Shown here in pieces: positions 47,462 to 57,580 of a stretch of DNA of 64,000 bases (positions are counted from its first letter, which is position 1; each line of letters opens with the position of its first letter). This DNA is from Anaerolineaceae bacterium. GTDB lineage: Bacteria; Chloroflexota; Anaerolineae; Aggregatilineales; Phototrophicaceae. The notes beneath the pieces were generated by a model that saw only the letters and a program-made list of their open reading frames with translations, was not told the origin of the DNA and searched no databases. Position numbers and translations under genes: made by a program. The stretch covers positions 76,636 through 140,635 of the forward strand of contig PABP01000032.1 of NCBI GenBank assembly GCA_002699585.1. The letters are read 5' to 3'.

Positions 47462-50275
47462 ATGAACCCTGATGAATTCATAGCCCCTCAAATACTAACT
47501 CTAAATGGCACGTGGGCTTTTGTGCTTGATCCTGAGAATGCTGGTGCCTCTAATGACCGCTATGACACCATACCCAATAGCACGATTGAAGTGCCTGGTT
47601 CCTGGGCCGAGCATAGTTATGGCAATCCACCCAAGATGCGATATCTATGGGGCTGGAACGCCAAATACGAGTATGAAGGCATCGCGTGGTATATCCGCGA
47701 TGTAGACATCCCCGCTGACTGGTCGGGCCAACGTGTTGCGCTACAGCTGAAGGGTGTCCGCTGGCGCAGCCAGGTATGGATAGACAAGACCCTCATGGGC
47801 GAACAGGATTCACTATCTGTCAGCCACGTTTATGATGTGACATCGGCTATCCAAGCGGGCAAAACACAGCGCATCACAATCCAGATCGACAATAGGATGC
47901 TCTATCCCCTAGAAGAAAGCCACATCAATTCGTTACAAACAGGTACACACTGGGGCGGCATTACAGGCGGCATTGAGCTAATTGCTCGTTCCGAGACATC
48001 TATTGCCGATCTGAAGTGTCAGCCGGATATTCACAACAAACGTCTTAATATCTTTGTTCGCTTGACTCAACACGCTAAAAATCTGACTTTGCGGATCAGA
48101 GTTAATGATCCTGAGAGCGGTGCCACGTTTGAGAACCACGGTGATATAGCATCGGAATCTGTTTCACTGGCTGTTGAATTAGGTGAGCAAGCTCGCTTAT
48201 GGTCAGACGACGATCCACATCTTTATCGCGTTGAGTGCATTCTAGAGCAGAACGGCGACATTATCGATGTGGTAGAAACGCGAACGGGCATCAGAGAGAT
48301 TGCGGTTGAGGGCAAAAATATCTTGCTCAACGGCAAAGCAGTCTTTTTACGTGGGTATGTCGACTGTTGTATCTTCCCTCAAACAGGCTATCCATCCTGG
48401 GATATTGAGCACTATCGCCGACAATTCAGTATTGCAAAGAGCTATGGCTTCAATCATGTGCGCTTGCATGGATGGACAGCACCAGAGCCATTCTGGAATG
48501 CGGCTGATGAAATTGGCATGTTGGTTCAAACAGAGCTACCGCACTGGTCAAAACACTACATCCAGAGTGATGTTCCACCACCAGAAGATGTTCACCAATA
48601 TTTGCTCCAGGAGCTGGAGCTGATTGTTGACGCGCTGAATGTGCACCCGTCGTGGGTGATGTTTTCGAATGGCAACGAATTGGTACAAGCAGAGGGACAT
48701 CAAAGTCTGCTCGATCTGGTCGAGCACGGCAGATCACTGGACCCCAGCCGCATCTATACTGACCAGACCGGTTTTGGGCGCATGCCAGCGATAAATCGGG
48801 ATGTAGATTACCTGATTCAATCGTGCAATTGGCATCCACCTAAGAAGATTTATGATGCCGCATCAAACGATACAACTCAAGATTTTGCTGCCATCACCGC
48901 CATGTCGGACCGTCCCCTGCTTGGGCATGAGCATGGGCAATTTACGATGTATGTACGGCCATCCGAGGCTGAGAAATATAATGGACCAATAGAACCGACG
49001 TGGTTGGAAAGTATCAAGGATTCTTTTGAAGCTAAGGGCATCAGCAACCGCGTTGATAACTATATAAAGGCTTCTGGTATCCACATTGTGAGGACGTACA
49101 AGGAAAACATCGAACGCGCACGACGAACACCTGGATTGAGTGGCATTCAGCTACTCGATATACGTGACTTCCCAGGCCAAGGCCATGCTACGACGGGTAT
49201 TCTGGATATGTTCTGGGATAGTAAAGGGTTGGTCCAGCCAGAGGTGTTCGCACAGTTCAATAGCGCAGTTGTACTCCTGATGCGCTTGCCATCACCGACC
49301 TTTTACAACGGCGACACAGTGCGTATTCAAATCGACGTTTCCAATTTCAGTGGACACAGCCTCACTGGCACATTGGAATGGGACCTGCAGTGTGAAGCCC
49401 ATCATATTCAAGGCAAGATCGATGTGGATGATGTGAGCAATGGGACAGTCACGACCATTGCTCATCTGGTTATCCCAACTGAGCCAGATCGCGAAGCTTA
49501 TCAATGGTCGCTGGTTGTTCGCCTCAACGAGACAGAAAATAAGTGGGATCTTTGGAGCTTTCCACGGCTACAAAAGCTTCAACATAGGTCATTGATTCGC
49601 AGTCGCATCGAGAACTTAAGCCATATGATGCCAGACGTTGATTATCACGATGATTTTGGAAGTCATATGCTTACGTGGGATACGAGCCAGCCCCGGCTAA
49701 ATGCCTCCTGTGAGTTAGCTATTTCAGATCGGCTGTCTTTAAGGCTGTTGCAATATTTGCATGATGGTGGTTCAGTTTGGCTGATGCCTGACCAAAAAAT
49801 GCTTTTCGATGCGGTTCTTACACGCTATTTGCCTCCTTTTTGGAGCTATCTACACTTCCCAGATAACGTCAGTACAGTGATGGGTATGATCATTCATGAT
49901 CATGCCACATTGTGCCAGTTCCCGCATGATGGATTTTCCAACTGGCAATGGTACGACCTGGTTAACCAAACACCAGCAATATGTCTTGACTCTGTTCCAG
50001 AGATACAACCAATCGTAGAAGTAGTTGACAACTTTAATCGTGCTAAGAAACTAGCCTATGCCTTTGAAACCAAAGTCGGGCAAGGACGGTTGTTTGTATC
50101 GACCTGGCGTTTGTACGATCTGAATGTGGTTGGTCGCCCAGAAGCGACATATCTGCTTTCCCAGATAATGGCGTATTTGACGAGTGAGGCTTTCGTACCA
50201 GCAACAAAACTGAGCGTGGCACAAGTGCTTGGTTTGTTCAAACTCACAAACAGCGAATCAACTTTATTAGAATAA
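47462..50275 (+). CDS. Glycoside hydrolase family 2 enzyme (beta-galactosidase/glucuronidase type)
   Basis: A 937-residue cytosolic exo-glycosidase with GH2 layout: jelly-roll sugar-binding domain (IEVPGSWAEHSYGNPP, then WYIRDVDIPADWSGQRVALQLKGV), Ig-like domain, and TIM barrel beginning RGYVDCCIFPQTGYPSWDIE. FNHVRLHGWTAPEPFWNAADEIG is the conserved strand-loop. The acid/base Glu is in SNGNEL (near residue 404), and the likely nucleophile in LLGHEHGQ (near 489). A long C-terminal extension (about 300 residues) is beta-rich. No signal peptide is seen. Beta-galactosidase, glucuronidase or mannosidase activity is possible; the neighbours favour galactose-containing chains. Confidence 0.82.
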   Translation: MNPDEFIAPQILTLNGTWAFVLDPENAGASNDRYDTIPNSTIEVPGSWAEHSYGNPPKMRYLWGWNAKYEYEGIAWYIRDVDIPADWSGQRVALQLKGVRWRSQVWIDKTLMGEQDSLSVSHVYDVTSAIQAGKTQRITIQIDNRMLYPLEESHINSLQTGTHWGGITGGIELIARSETSIADLKCQPDIHNKRLNIFVRLTQHAKNLTLRIRVNDPESGATFENHGDIASESVSLAVELGEQARLWSDDDPHLYRVECILEQNGDIIDVVETRTGIREIAVEGKNILLNGKAVFLRGYVDCCIFPQTGYPSWDIEHYRRQFSIAKSYGFNHVRLHGWTAPEPFWNAADEIGMLVQTELPHWSKHYIQSDVPPPEDVHQYLLQELELIVDALNVHPSWVMFSNGNELVQAEGHQSLLDLVEHGRSLDPSRIYTDQTGFGRMPAINRDVDYLIQSCNWHPPKKIYDAASNDTTQDFAAITAMSDRPLLGHEHGQFTMYVRPSEAEKYNGPIEPTWLESIKDSFEAKGISNRVDNYIKASGIHIVRTYKENIERARRTPGLSGIQLLDIRDFPGQGHATTGILDMFWDSKGLVQPEVFAQFNSAVVLLMRLPSPTFYNGDTVRIQIDVSNFSGHSLTGTLEWDLQCEAHHIQGKIDVDDVSNGTVTTIAHLVIPTEPDREAYQWSLVVRLNETENKWDLWSFPRLQKLQHRSLIRSRIENLSHMMPDVDYHDDFGSHMLTWDTSQPRLNASCELAISDRLSLRLLQYLHDGGSVWLMPDQKMLFDAVLTRYLPPFWSYLHFPDNVSTVMGMIIHDHATLCQFPHDGFSNWQWYDLVNQTPAICLDSVPEIQPIVEVVDNFNRAKKLAYAFETKVGQGRLFVSTWRLYDLNVVGRPEATYLLSQIMAYLTSEAFVPATKLSVAQVLGLFKLTNSESTLLE

Positions 50276-50336
50276 TGATAGAGCCAACAGTAAGAGATTC
50301 ATTTTTGTGCTCGCATGTCGACAAACTCGTATGTTT

Positions 50337-50371
50337 GTTAACGTCCATGTTGATATCAACCCGCGTTAACG
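50337..50371. promoter_or_regulatory. Nested palindromes upstream of sugar-binding protein gene
   Basis: A perfect 12-bp palindrome GTTGATATCAAC (50349-50360) is flanked by GTTAACG (50337-50343) and CGTTAACG (50364-50371). The array lies 120-150 bp before the start codon and may be a regulator-binding site for the ABC operon. Confidence 0.45.
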
Positions 50372-50490
50372 AAACGTGTTGGTGAGAAATGAGCGATTTA
50401 CCATGCGCTAGAGAGGAGTCTATACAAACCAAACGTTACGATTTCATTCTGTAAATAGAGTATTTTCGTACCAAATTAGGAGAAGCACTC

Positions 50491-51783
50491 ATGAAAAAAG
50501 GATTACTTTTACTTGTCCTCGTCTTCGCCGTTTCCCTTATGGGACTCACTACCTTTGTATCGGCCCAAGAAGAAGTCACTCTTTCTGCTTGGACACATGA
50601 CCAACTCTACATCGATTACTTCAATTCGCGTATCGACGAATGGGAAGCCATGCACCCGGACATCACCTTCACCTATGATTTCCAGATTATCCCTGAAGTC
50701 TGGGACCGTGTGCTCGAAGGTCTTGCAGCAGGCGAAGAGGTACCGGATCTACTCGGTTTGGAACAGGGTGGGTTCCCTAATTACATGAAGGACGGCGTCA
50801 TCGCCAACTATTTTGTAGATTTGACTGATCTGATCGGTGATCGCTATGATGATTATGCCGAGGGACGCTGGACAATCTATTCATATGAAGGTCGCGTTTA
50901 CGCCATCGAAAGTTCCTTAACAGCCTCTGTTTACTACTATCAGCCTGCTGTCTTCGAGGAATATGGTGTAGAAGTTCCTGAGTCATGGGAAGAGATGCTT
51001 GAACTGGGCGAAACTGTATTTGGACCAGAAGGCGTTTCTCTCAATGTAGCAACAAACAGCGGCAACTGGTTCCAGATGCTGTTCAATCAGCGCGGTGGCG
51101 ATGTGTTCGATGAAAGTGGCACGTTTGTGTTTGGCGACGAAACCAATCGCCCGCTGGCGATTGAGGTTGCCGACTATATCCAGCGCGCTGTCGCCAATGG
51201 TACTTTCTTCGTCGTCCTCGGTGATGATCACTGGTCTGGAGTGACCATCCCCACCGCATACCGCGAAGGTCGCCTGATTGGCCATATGATGCCCGACTGG
51301 TGGTCAAGCTGCTGCCTCAAACCCAATGTTGAGGAAATGGCAGGCGAATGGCGCATTGCGCCACCCCCCACCTGGGAAGGCGGCGGTTATTCAACAACGG
51401 TTTGGGGCGGCACTGGCTGGGCCGTCGCCAAGGGCGAAGATCAGGAAATCGCTTGGGAATTCCTGGAATTCATGTATCTGGGTGCAGAAAGTCAGGTACA
51501 GCGTTTCGAGTTGATCAATATGTTCCCCACCAACTTTGAGGCAATGGAAGATCCTCGTGTTTCTGAATTGATAGATGCATTCTACGGTGGGCAAGAAATC
51601 GGTTCTGTTTATGCGTCACTCGGGCGTGGTGTGCCAGTATGGTACCAAAGCCCATTCCGTTCCAACTGGTCGACAGCTATTGGTGATAACTTACCGTTAC
51701 TTTTCGACGGTAGCATGACGCCAGAAGCATTTGTGGATCAGGCGATCAGCATCACACAAGACGCCATCGACTTCGGTTTCTAG
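50491..51783 (+). CDS. Sugar ABC transporter substrate-binding protein (family 1)
   Basis: A 430-residue exported protein. The Sec signal (KKGLLLLVLVFAVSLMGL, cleavage after TTFVSAQ) has no lipobox Cys. The mature part is an extracellular solute-binding protein family 1 fold: LSAWTHDQLYIDYFNSRIDEWEAMHPDITF at the start, EVPDLLGLEQGGFPNYM, and the sugar-stacking aromatics near GGTGWAVAKGEDQEIAWEFLEFM. Family members bind oligosaccharides and hand them to two permeases, here the next two genes. AGGAGA precedes the ATG. A 10-bp hairpin at 51810-51837 separates it from the permeases, which would give more binding protein than permease. Confidence 0.88.
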   Translation: MKKGLLLLVLVFAVSLMGLTTFVSAQEEVTLSAWTHDQLYIDYFNSRIDEWEAMHPDITFTYDFQIIPEVWDRVLEGLAAGEEVPDLLGLEQGGFPNYMKDGVIANYFVDLTDLIGDRYDDYAEGRWTIYSYEGRVYAIESSLTASVYYYQPAVFEEYGVEVPESWEEMLELGETVFGPEGVSLNVATNSGNWFQMLFNQRGGDVFDESGTFVFGDETNRPLAIEVADYIQRAVANGTFFVVLGDDHWSGVTIPTAYREGRLIGHMMPDWWSSCCLKPNVEEMAGEWRIAPPPTWEGGGYSTTVWGGTGWAVAKGEDQEIAWEFLEFMYLGAESQVQRFELINMFPTNFEAMEDPRVSELIDAFYGGQEIGSVYASLGRGVPVWYQSPFRSNWSTAIGDNLPLLFDGSMTPEAFVDQAISITQDAIDFGF

Positions 51784-51809
51784 CCGCTAGTTCATCTACT
51801 CAACACGAT

Positions 51810-51837
51810 CCGTAGGGCACTTACATTTGCCCTACGG
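51810..51837 (+). terminator. Attenuating hairpin between binding protein and permease genes
   Basis: Perfect 10-bp stem CCGTAGGGCA / TGCCCTACGG with an 8-base loop, followed by GCTTAAAT, a weak U-run. Such hairpins usually stabilise the upstream mRNA and limit read-through. Confidence 0.65.
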
Positions 51838-51860
51838 GCTTAAATCACCTGGAGTGCTTT

Positions 51861-52817
51861 ATGTCAGTATCGCAACCGGCATCCCAAGCGGAGAGCGTGC
51901 AAGCACCGGTGCAACCGTCAGACGGTCGGTTGAGTACGGGAGCCGGTGGCGCACGCTTTGCTCCTTATATGTTTATTTCGCCCTTCTTCATTATTTTTTT
52001 CCTTTTCTTTTTGTTTCCTACAGCGTTTGCACTTGTGCTAGGATTTTTTAACTGGCGTGGTTTGGGACAACCCGAGTTTTTTGAATTACGTAACTACGAG
52101 CGCTTAATGCGCGATCCAATCTTCTTCCAGGCTGTACAGAACACAGTCTTCTACACAGGTTTTAGCTTGTTCATTATCATGCCGCTGGCTCTCCTGGAAG
52201 CCATGGCATTGAATGCGAAAATTTTGTGGTTCAAAACGTTATGGCGCATTTTGTATTTTGCTCCTATCGTGACGTCCACTGTCGCGGTCGCGATCGTATT
52301 CCGTATGCTGTACAACCGCGAGTTTGGTCTCATTAATGAGTTCTTGATGTCGATCGGATTGACACCTGTCGATTGGCTGGGAGATCCAAACGCGGTCAAA
52401 TTTGCTGTCATGGGGTTGGTTGTTTGGCGCTGGACAGGTCTGCTCGCTGTTTACTTCTTAGCTGGGCTTCAGTCCATTCCGGATACGTTATACGAAGCTG
52501 CATCTATTGATGGCGCTAACGGAATACAGAGGTTTTTCTATATTACCATTCCCTCGTTGCGCCCTGTCATCTTGTTTGTCAGTGTCATTGTGATGATCGG
52601 CGCTCTACAGATTTTCGATGATCCTCAAGTATTGTTTGGATCGGGTAGTCCCGGTGGTCCCGCTAATGCAGGTTTGAGTATTGTTCAGTACCTGTACAGC
52701 CGTGGTATCGGCGACCTGTTGTATGGTTATGCATCTGCCGTTGGGCTGCTGCTATTCATAGGTATTTTCGTCCTATCGCTGGTACAGTTTCGGCTACTAA
52801 GAGGCTTTGAGGATTAG
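51861..52817 (+). CDS. Sugar ABC transporter permease, MalF-type
   Basis: A 318-residue inner-membrane permease with six helices (FAPYMFISPFFIIFFLFFLFP first). The EAA loop that docks the ATPase reads EAASIDGANGIQRFFYITIPSLRPV. GGAG precedes the ATG. It is the first permease of the AraC-linked importer and pairs with the next gene. The predicted N-terminal cytosolic tail (about 35 residues, Ser/Ala-rich) is longer than usual but otherwise the protein is standard. Confidence 0.9.
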   Translation: MSVSQPASQAESVQAPVQPSDGRLSTGAGGARFAPYMFISPFFIIFFLFFLFPTAFALVLGFFNWRGLGQPEFFELRNYERLMRDPIFFQAVQNTVFYTGFSLFIIMPLALLEAMALNAKILWFKTLWRILYFAPIVTSTVAVAIVFRMLYNREFGLINEFLMSIGLTPVDWLGDPNAVKFAVMGLVVWRWTGLLAVYFLAGLQSIPDTLYEAASIDGANGIQRFFYITIPSLRPVILFVSVIVMIGALQIFDDPQVLFGSGSPGGPANAGLSIVQYLYSRGIGDLLYGYASAVGLLLFIGIFVLSLVQFRLLRGFED

Positions 52818-52822
52818 ACACC

Positions 52823-53707
52823 ATGGTTACATCACAAAACGTTAGTTCACAGGATGCCCTTATGAGTGCCAAACTTCAAAAGCGAATTGTAACCATTCTG
52901 TTCAATCTCATCGTTGGCTTTGGTGGATTGCTGATGGCGACGCCACTCGTGTGGATGTTGTCCGCATCACTCAAACCTACATCGGAAATCTACCGTTTCC
53001 CACCGACACTGATCCCTGAACAATTTACCCTGGCCAGTTATGAGCGCTTGTTTAGCGATTGGCCCTTTGCCGCATGGTATGTGAATAGTCTAGTTGTTGC
53101 TGTCGTGACAACACTAGCTGTCCTGTTTTTTTCGTCGCTGGCAGGATTTGGTTTTGCCAAGTATCGCTTCAAGGGCAATCGTGTGCTGTTCATGATTGTC
53201 CTGGCTTCTACTATGATTCCATTTCAATTGATCTTGGTACCCCTGTTTATCGTGATGAGTAGGCTGTCCTGGACAAATAGCTACTATGCGCTGATTATTC
53301 CCTTCATGGCTCCGGCAGTATCTATTTTCCTGATGCGCCAATTCATATCCTCTATTCCATCGGAACTGATGGAATCTGCGCGAATAGACGGTGCAACCGA
53401 ATTCGGAATCTACTGGCGCATTATAGTTCCACTAGCAAGACCTGCGTTTGCAGCTCTGGCCATCCTGACATTTTTGGGGTCCTGGAACAGTTTTTTGTGG
53501 CCGCTATCGGTGCTGCGCCAGCAGACAGCCATGACACTCCCGGTTGGCATGGCGAGTATGCTCGGAGGTGTAACAGCAGGTAGCGAGGCACCCATTGGCG
53601 CGTCAATGGCAGGTGCTACATTAATTACGATTCCAGTCATTATCGTGTTCATTGCTGTTCAGAAACACTACATCGCTGGCCTGACTGCTGCAAGCATAAA
53701 AGGATAG
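52823..53707 (+). CDS. Sugar ABC transporter permease, MalG-type
   Basis: A 294-residue six-helix permease. The first helix is FNLIVGFGGLLMATPLVWMLSASL and the EAA loop is ESARIDGATEFGIYWRIIVPLARPA. It starts 5 bp after the MalF-type stop. It forms the heterodimeric channel with that protein; no ATP-binding subunit gene is nearby, so a shared MsmX/UgpC-like ATPase elsewhere is expected. The following 264 bp hold no recognised gene. Confidence 0.9.
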   Translation: MVTSQNVSSQDALMSAKLQKRIVTILFNLIVGFGGLLMATPLVWMLSASLKPTSEIYRFPPTLIPEQFTLASYERLFSDWPFAAWYVNSLVVAVVTTLAVLFFSSLAGFGFAKYRFKGNRVLFMIVLASTMIPFQLILVPLFIVMSRLSWTNSYYALIIPFMAPAVSIFLMRQFISSIPSELMESARIDGATEFGIYWRIIVPLARPAFAALAILTFLGSWNSFLWPLSVLRQQTAMTLPVGMASMLGGVTAGSEAPIGASMAGATLITIPVIIVFIAVQKHYIAGLTAASIKG

Positions 53708-53971
53708 GGCTTAGTTTGCTTGGTATTCCGCCAAAATCTATGCAATCCAGCTCCGAGAAAATTAAGATGATTGGATGGTCACCCATCTAGCTCTCGGTGG
53801 TCGTAACCTAGAAGGTCGCACTAAGAGCGTTAAGCGCGGCCTATATGTCCAGTTCACTTGACATGGCAACTGCTTCGGGAGAAGTGGCTTCGAATTTCAC
53901 GGTTGTGACCCCTGCCAACTGTCTATGTTCACTTCTGTAGTACGTCACAGGATGTTATCTAGGAGACAACG

Positions 53972-56305
53972 GTGAAGCAGACCAAGCTGTATGAGGTAAC
54001 ACTTCCAACTGAGCCGCAAGCCCTGATGAGCGACCATCTGGCTTTAGGGGGGCACAATCCCAGTGGTGAGCACATATCATTTACTAGCTACTATATGCTG
54101 CGGAATGATCGTCCTGTTATTCCAGTCATGGGAGAGTTTCATTTCTCTCGGTATGATCGCCGCTATTGGGATGATGCCCTGCTAAAGATCAAAGGTGGTG
54201 GCATTGATATTCTGGCAACGTATGTCTTCTGGAATCATATTGAAGAAGATGAGGGCATATACAATTGGTCTGGCAACAACGACGTCAGACACTTTGTCGA
54301 AACGTGTCATCAGCATGATTTAGAGGTGATCGTTCGCATCGGACCGTTTGCGCATGGTGAGTGCCGAAACGGTGGTTTTCCCGATTGGCTCTACGGGCAA
54401 CCGTTTTTGGCACGTTCAAATGACACCCGCTATCTCGCGTTGGTTAAACGATGGTATGACGCGATTGCGCACCAACTCAACGGCCTACTATTCAAAGATG
54501 GTGGCCCCATCGTCGGCGTTCAACTGGAAAATGAATACATGCATGCAGGCGCACCCTGGGAGGTTACTTTCAGGCCGGGAACCGAATGGATTCCCGCAGG
54601 CTCAGACGGCGTTTCGCACATAGTGAAGCTCAAAGAATTGGCCCTGGAAGTCGGACTCGATGTTCCAATTTATACTGCGACGGGATGGTTGAGGTCTCCC
54701 ATTATTGAAGATGAGTTACTGCCGATGCAGGGTGGATATGCTTTTACGCCCTGGAGTCCCGATCCAGATTATGTGCAACCGCCTACACGTGAGTTTCTCT
54801 TCAGAAACCGTCATCTCCATCCAGTACTAGGTGGAGAACCCACTTATGACTCAGCACGTTATCCCTATGCATGCTGCGAAATTGGAGGTGGCATCCAGAT
54901 CACCTACCATCATCGCCCAGTCGTGCCGCCGGAGTCCGTTCAAGCGCTTGCACTGATGAACCTTGCAGGGGGTGCGAACCTCATTGGATACTACATGTAT
55001 CACGGAGGAACAAACCCGATAGGTGAGCATAGCTATATGAACGAATTTACCGTGCCACGGTTGTCCTATGATTTTCAGGCACCTATACGCGAATTCGGTC
55101 AAATCAGCGCTTCCTACCGATATTTGCGCCTTTTGCACATGTTCCTTCATGATTTCGGTGAGAAACTGGCATTAATGTCGGTTGTACTTCCTCTAGATCA
55201 GCTCAATATCCAGCCAGAAGACAATGAGAGCCTGCGCTATATGCTGCGTTCTGATGGATACTCCGCATATATCTTCCTCAATAACTATCAAGATCATGTA
55301 GAAATGCAAGACCTCGAAGGCATTCGCCTGTCCATACAAACGAGTGAAAAACCAGTCACACTGCCGCACGAGGATTCTTTTACTTTAAAACGTAACGTCA
55401 GCGCCATTCTACCGTTGGGGCTATCTCTGGGTGGAATACAGTTGGAATACGCGACTGTGCAACCACTCTGTTTCTTAGCTGAAGAGCAATGTTATGTTTT
55501 CTTCGCACCGGCAGGAATGCTTACAGAGTATGCATTTGACAGCACAACAGTTAAGGAATTATCTGTTGATATCGGGTCGATATATCAATTAGAGAGCACA
55601 ACTTATGTCAACGTTTCGCCCGATCCCTACAGTTTGATCAAGCTCGAAACAATGCAAAATGAATCGGTCCATATTCTGACTCTGACGCGCGAACAGGCCG
55701 AAATGTGTAGCAAACAGCATCTTTTTGGCAAAGATCGCCTGATCGTGTCGGACGCTACAGTGATTGCATCAGACGACGAACTGATTCTCTACAGCATGGG
55801 TAAGGAACGTGTCGAAGTTGCGTCTTATCCACCCTTGGACAAGGGCCTTGCCTCAGTTGATGGCCATATAGATGAGCAAAAAGATGGTTTGTTCACCCGA
55901 TATTCTCTGGAATTGATGCCGAAAGAAATCGAAGTAGATATTCAGCACATCAATCCCGGGAAGGCGATCATCCGTTTGGACGATGATGTGTTGACCGGAT
56001 GCCACAACGTCATCCTGCAGATTGACTATGTAGGTGATATGGGACAGGCCTTTTGTAACGGGAAGCTTCTACATGATAATTTCTATAATGGTACAATATG
56101 GGAAATCGGTCTTGGGCAAATCGCCCGCGATGTGCGAGAAATCCTCTTGATAGTTACGCCACTAAAGTCGAGTTCGAGACACGATAGCTTTGTTCCAACA
56201 GGCATGACATTTCGACCAGATGAGGCGAGCTTTGGAAGAGTAAATATCTCCAATGTGAGAGCTATACCTGAATACAGAACAACGATAAAAGCGGTTGACC
56301 CATAA
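53972..56305 (+). CDS. Glycoside hydrolase family 35 beta-galactosidase
   Basis: A 777-residue enzyme starting with GTG behind AGGAGAC. The GH35 barrel is clear: VMGEFHFSRYDRRYWDDALLKIKGGGIDIL, YVFWNHIEEDEGIYNW, VIVRIGPFAHGECRNGGFPDWLY. The acid/base Glu lies in GVQLENEYMHAG (about residue 189) and the nucleophile Glu in YACCEIGGG (about 305). A beta-rich C-terminal half follows. No signal peptide is seen, so it acts on imported galacto-oligosaccharides and releases beta-galactose. It is in the same direction as the ABC operon, 264 bp after it. Confidence 0.88.
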   Translation: MKQTKLYEVTLPTEPQALMSDHLALGGHNPSGEHISFTSYYMLRNDRPVIPVMGEFHFSRYDRRYWDDALLKIKGGGIDILATYVFWNHIEEDEGIYNWSGNNDVRHFVETCHQHDLEVIVRIGPFAHGECRNGGFPDWLYGQPFLARSNDTRYLALVKRWYDAIAHQLNGLLFKDGGPIVGVQLENEYMHAGAPWEVTFRPGTEWIPAGSDGVSHIVKLKELALEVGLDVPIYTATGWLRSPIIEDELLPMQGGYAFTPWSPDPDYVQPPTREFLFRNRHLHPVLGGEPTYDSARYPYACCEIGGGIQITYHHRPVVPPESVQALALMNLAGGANLIGYYMYHGGTNPIGEHSYMNEFTVPRLSYDFQAPIREFGQISASYRYLRLLHMFLHDFGEKLALMSVVLPLDQLNIQPEDNESLRYMLRSDGYSAYIFLNNYQDHVEMQDLEGIRLSIQTSEKPVTLPHEDSFTLKRNVSAILPLGLSLGGIQLEYATVQPLCFLAEEQCYVFFAPAGMLTEYAFDSTTVKELSVDIGSIYQLESTTYVNVSPDPYSLIKLETMQNESVHILTLTREQAEMCSKQHLFGKDRLIVSDATVIASDDELILYSMGKERVEVASYPPLDKGLASVDGHIDEQKDGLFTRYSLELMPKEIEVDIQHINPGKAIIRLDDDVLTGCHNVILQIDYVGDMGQAFCNGKLLHDNFYNGTIWEIGLGQIARDVREILLIVTPLKSSSRHDSFVPTGMTFRPDEASFGRVNISNVRAIPEYRTTIKAVDP

Positions 56306-56775
56306 GTAATTGGGTGATTTTGATCCACCTGCCACATATAAACCGTGACGTACAATTGTCACTGCAGTTGGGTTACAAGCTGATACTTGAGCAATTAATC
56401 AGACGGTGTGACACTTTCTAGATCGATTCGATAGATCTGCCCTACAATGCGTGTTAGCCTTGTATCGGGCGACCAGATTGCCCGATTTGGTGTTCCTTGA
56501 CCAACGGATACATAGACCACTTCAAGAAGGTCAATTTGTCAGGCTACTATAACTCGGTTGTCCTGGCTGAATGGGGAAGGGCTATTAGCCTATAATCTCA
56601 TGATCGAGGATAACTTTGTGTGTTTCAGAAGAGTTTTCTCATCTGATCATTTTACGTCACGAGCGCTTGAAACGTAGGCACTCAAGCGAACTCAAGATCA
56701 ATTTGAGAACAGGAAAATTAGGTGTTTAGTCCCAGAGTATAGTGGTACAGTTTCCCATGAGCAAAAGGAGCAGCT
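56306..56775. other. Non-coding gap before transposase remnants
   Basis: About 470 bp with no credible gene. A small hairpin TCGGGC/GCCCGA (about 56467-56487) is the only structure noted. Together with the remnants to its right, it looks like decayed mobile DNA. Confidence 0.4.
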
Positions 56776-57045
56776 ATGGGACAGGTACTTCACAGCATCG
56801 CCACCACGACAGAGGCAGTGCGTCGAGCAATCCAAAGTAGTCAAGCGAGCATAAGGTCGCTGGCAGAGCAGTACAGCATCAATCCCAAGACAGTGGCGAA
56901 GTGGAAGAAGCGTTCCCATACGCAAGATGCTCCAATGGATCCTAAACAAAAGCGGTCTACGGTGTTGAGTGTCGAAGAGGAGGCGCTCATTGTGGCGTTC
57001 CGCAAACACACCTTGCTGCAGAGCATCTGCTTCAGGAAAATGTAA
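56776..57045 (+). mobile_element. IS481-type transposase N-terminal remnant
   Basis: The first 80 residues match the start of IS481-family transposases: TTTEAVRRAIQSSQASIRSL, then the helix-turn-helix SINPKTVAKWKKR, and KRSTVLSVEEEALIVAFRKH. After HTLLQ the expected catalytic DDE domain is missing and the frame stops after a short unrelated tail. It has a normal ATG and AGGAG, so a short HTH protein might still be made, but it cannot transpose. Confidence 0.75.
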
Positions 57046-57149
57046 ATTCGATATAATCCCTATATTGGCCAAACGCATCGCTCACAGCCTGCGCTATATA
57101 TAGGTATTAGCAATGCTAGGTTCAGAGACAATCCCAATGCTAACAATTT

Positions 57150-57580
57150 TAGAACCGCATTCCGGACGAGGTGCGTCAGCGTGTTGTCGAGATTGCTCTG
57201 GAGCGGACAGAGTTGTCACCGCGCCAGTTAGCCTGGCACATCACCTACCACGAAGGTAATTTCATCTCGGAATCCAGCGTCTACCACATACAGAAGGCCA
57301 CGATCTGGTGACCCGCCCCGTGTTCCAACTGGTCATCGCCAAAGATGAGTTTGAGCACATAACGCAACGGGTGAATGAAATGTGGCAGACCGACTTTACC
57401 CAATCCAAGGTTATCGATTGGGGCTACTACTATCTGTGCACCATATTGGATGTCTACTCGCGCTACATTCTCTCCTAGCGGTTGCTATCCACAATGGGCA
57501 GCCGTGATGTAGAAGAAACACTCAACCTGGCGGTCGCCAAGACGGGCGTGGAACACGTTTGTTTCTTGATGAGCTTATGC
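57150..57580 (+). mobile_element. Degraded DDE transposase (IS3-like) remnant
   Basis: Beginning about 57159, one frame reads IPDEVRQRVVEIALERTELS and SESSVYHIQKA, then shifts by one base near 57302 and continues DLVTRPVFQLVIAKDEFEH, then VNEMWQTDFTQSKVIDWGYY with the first catalytic Asp, DVYSRYILS with the second, and an in-frame stop at about 57477. Coding similarity resumes (RLLSTMGSRDVEETLNLAV) and ends near 57580. One frameshift and one stop make it a pseudogene. It belongs to a different transposase type from the fragment at 56776, so two elements have landed here. Confidence 0.75.
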
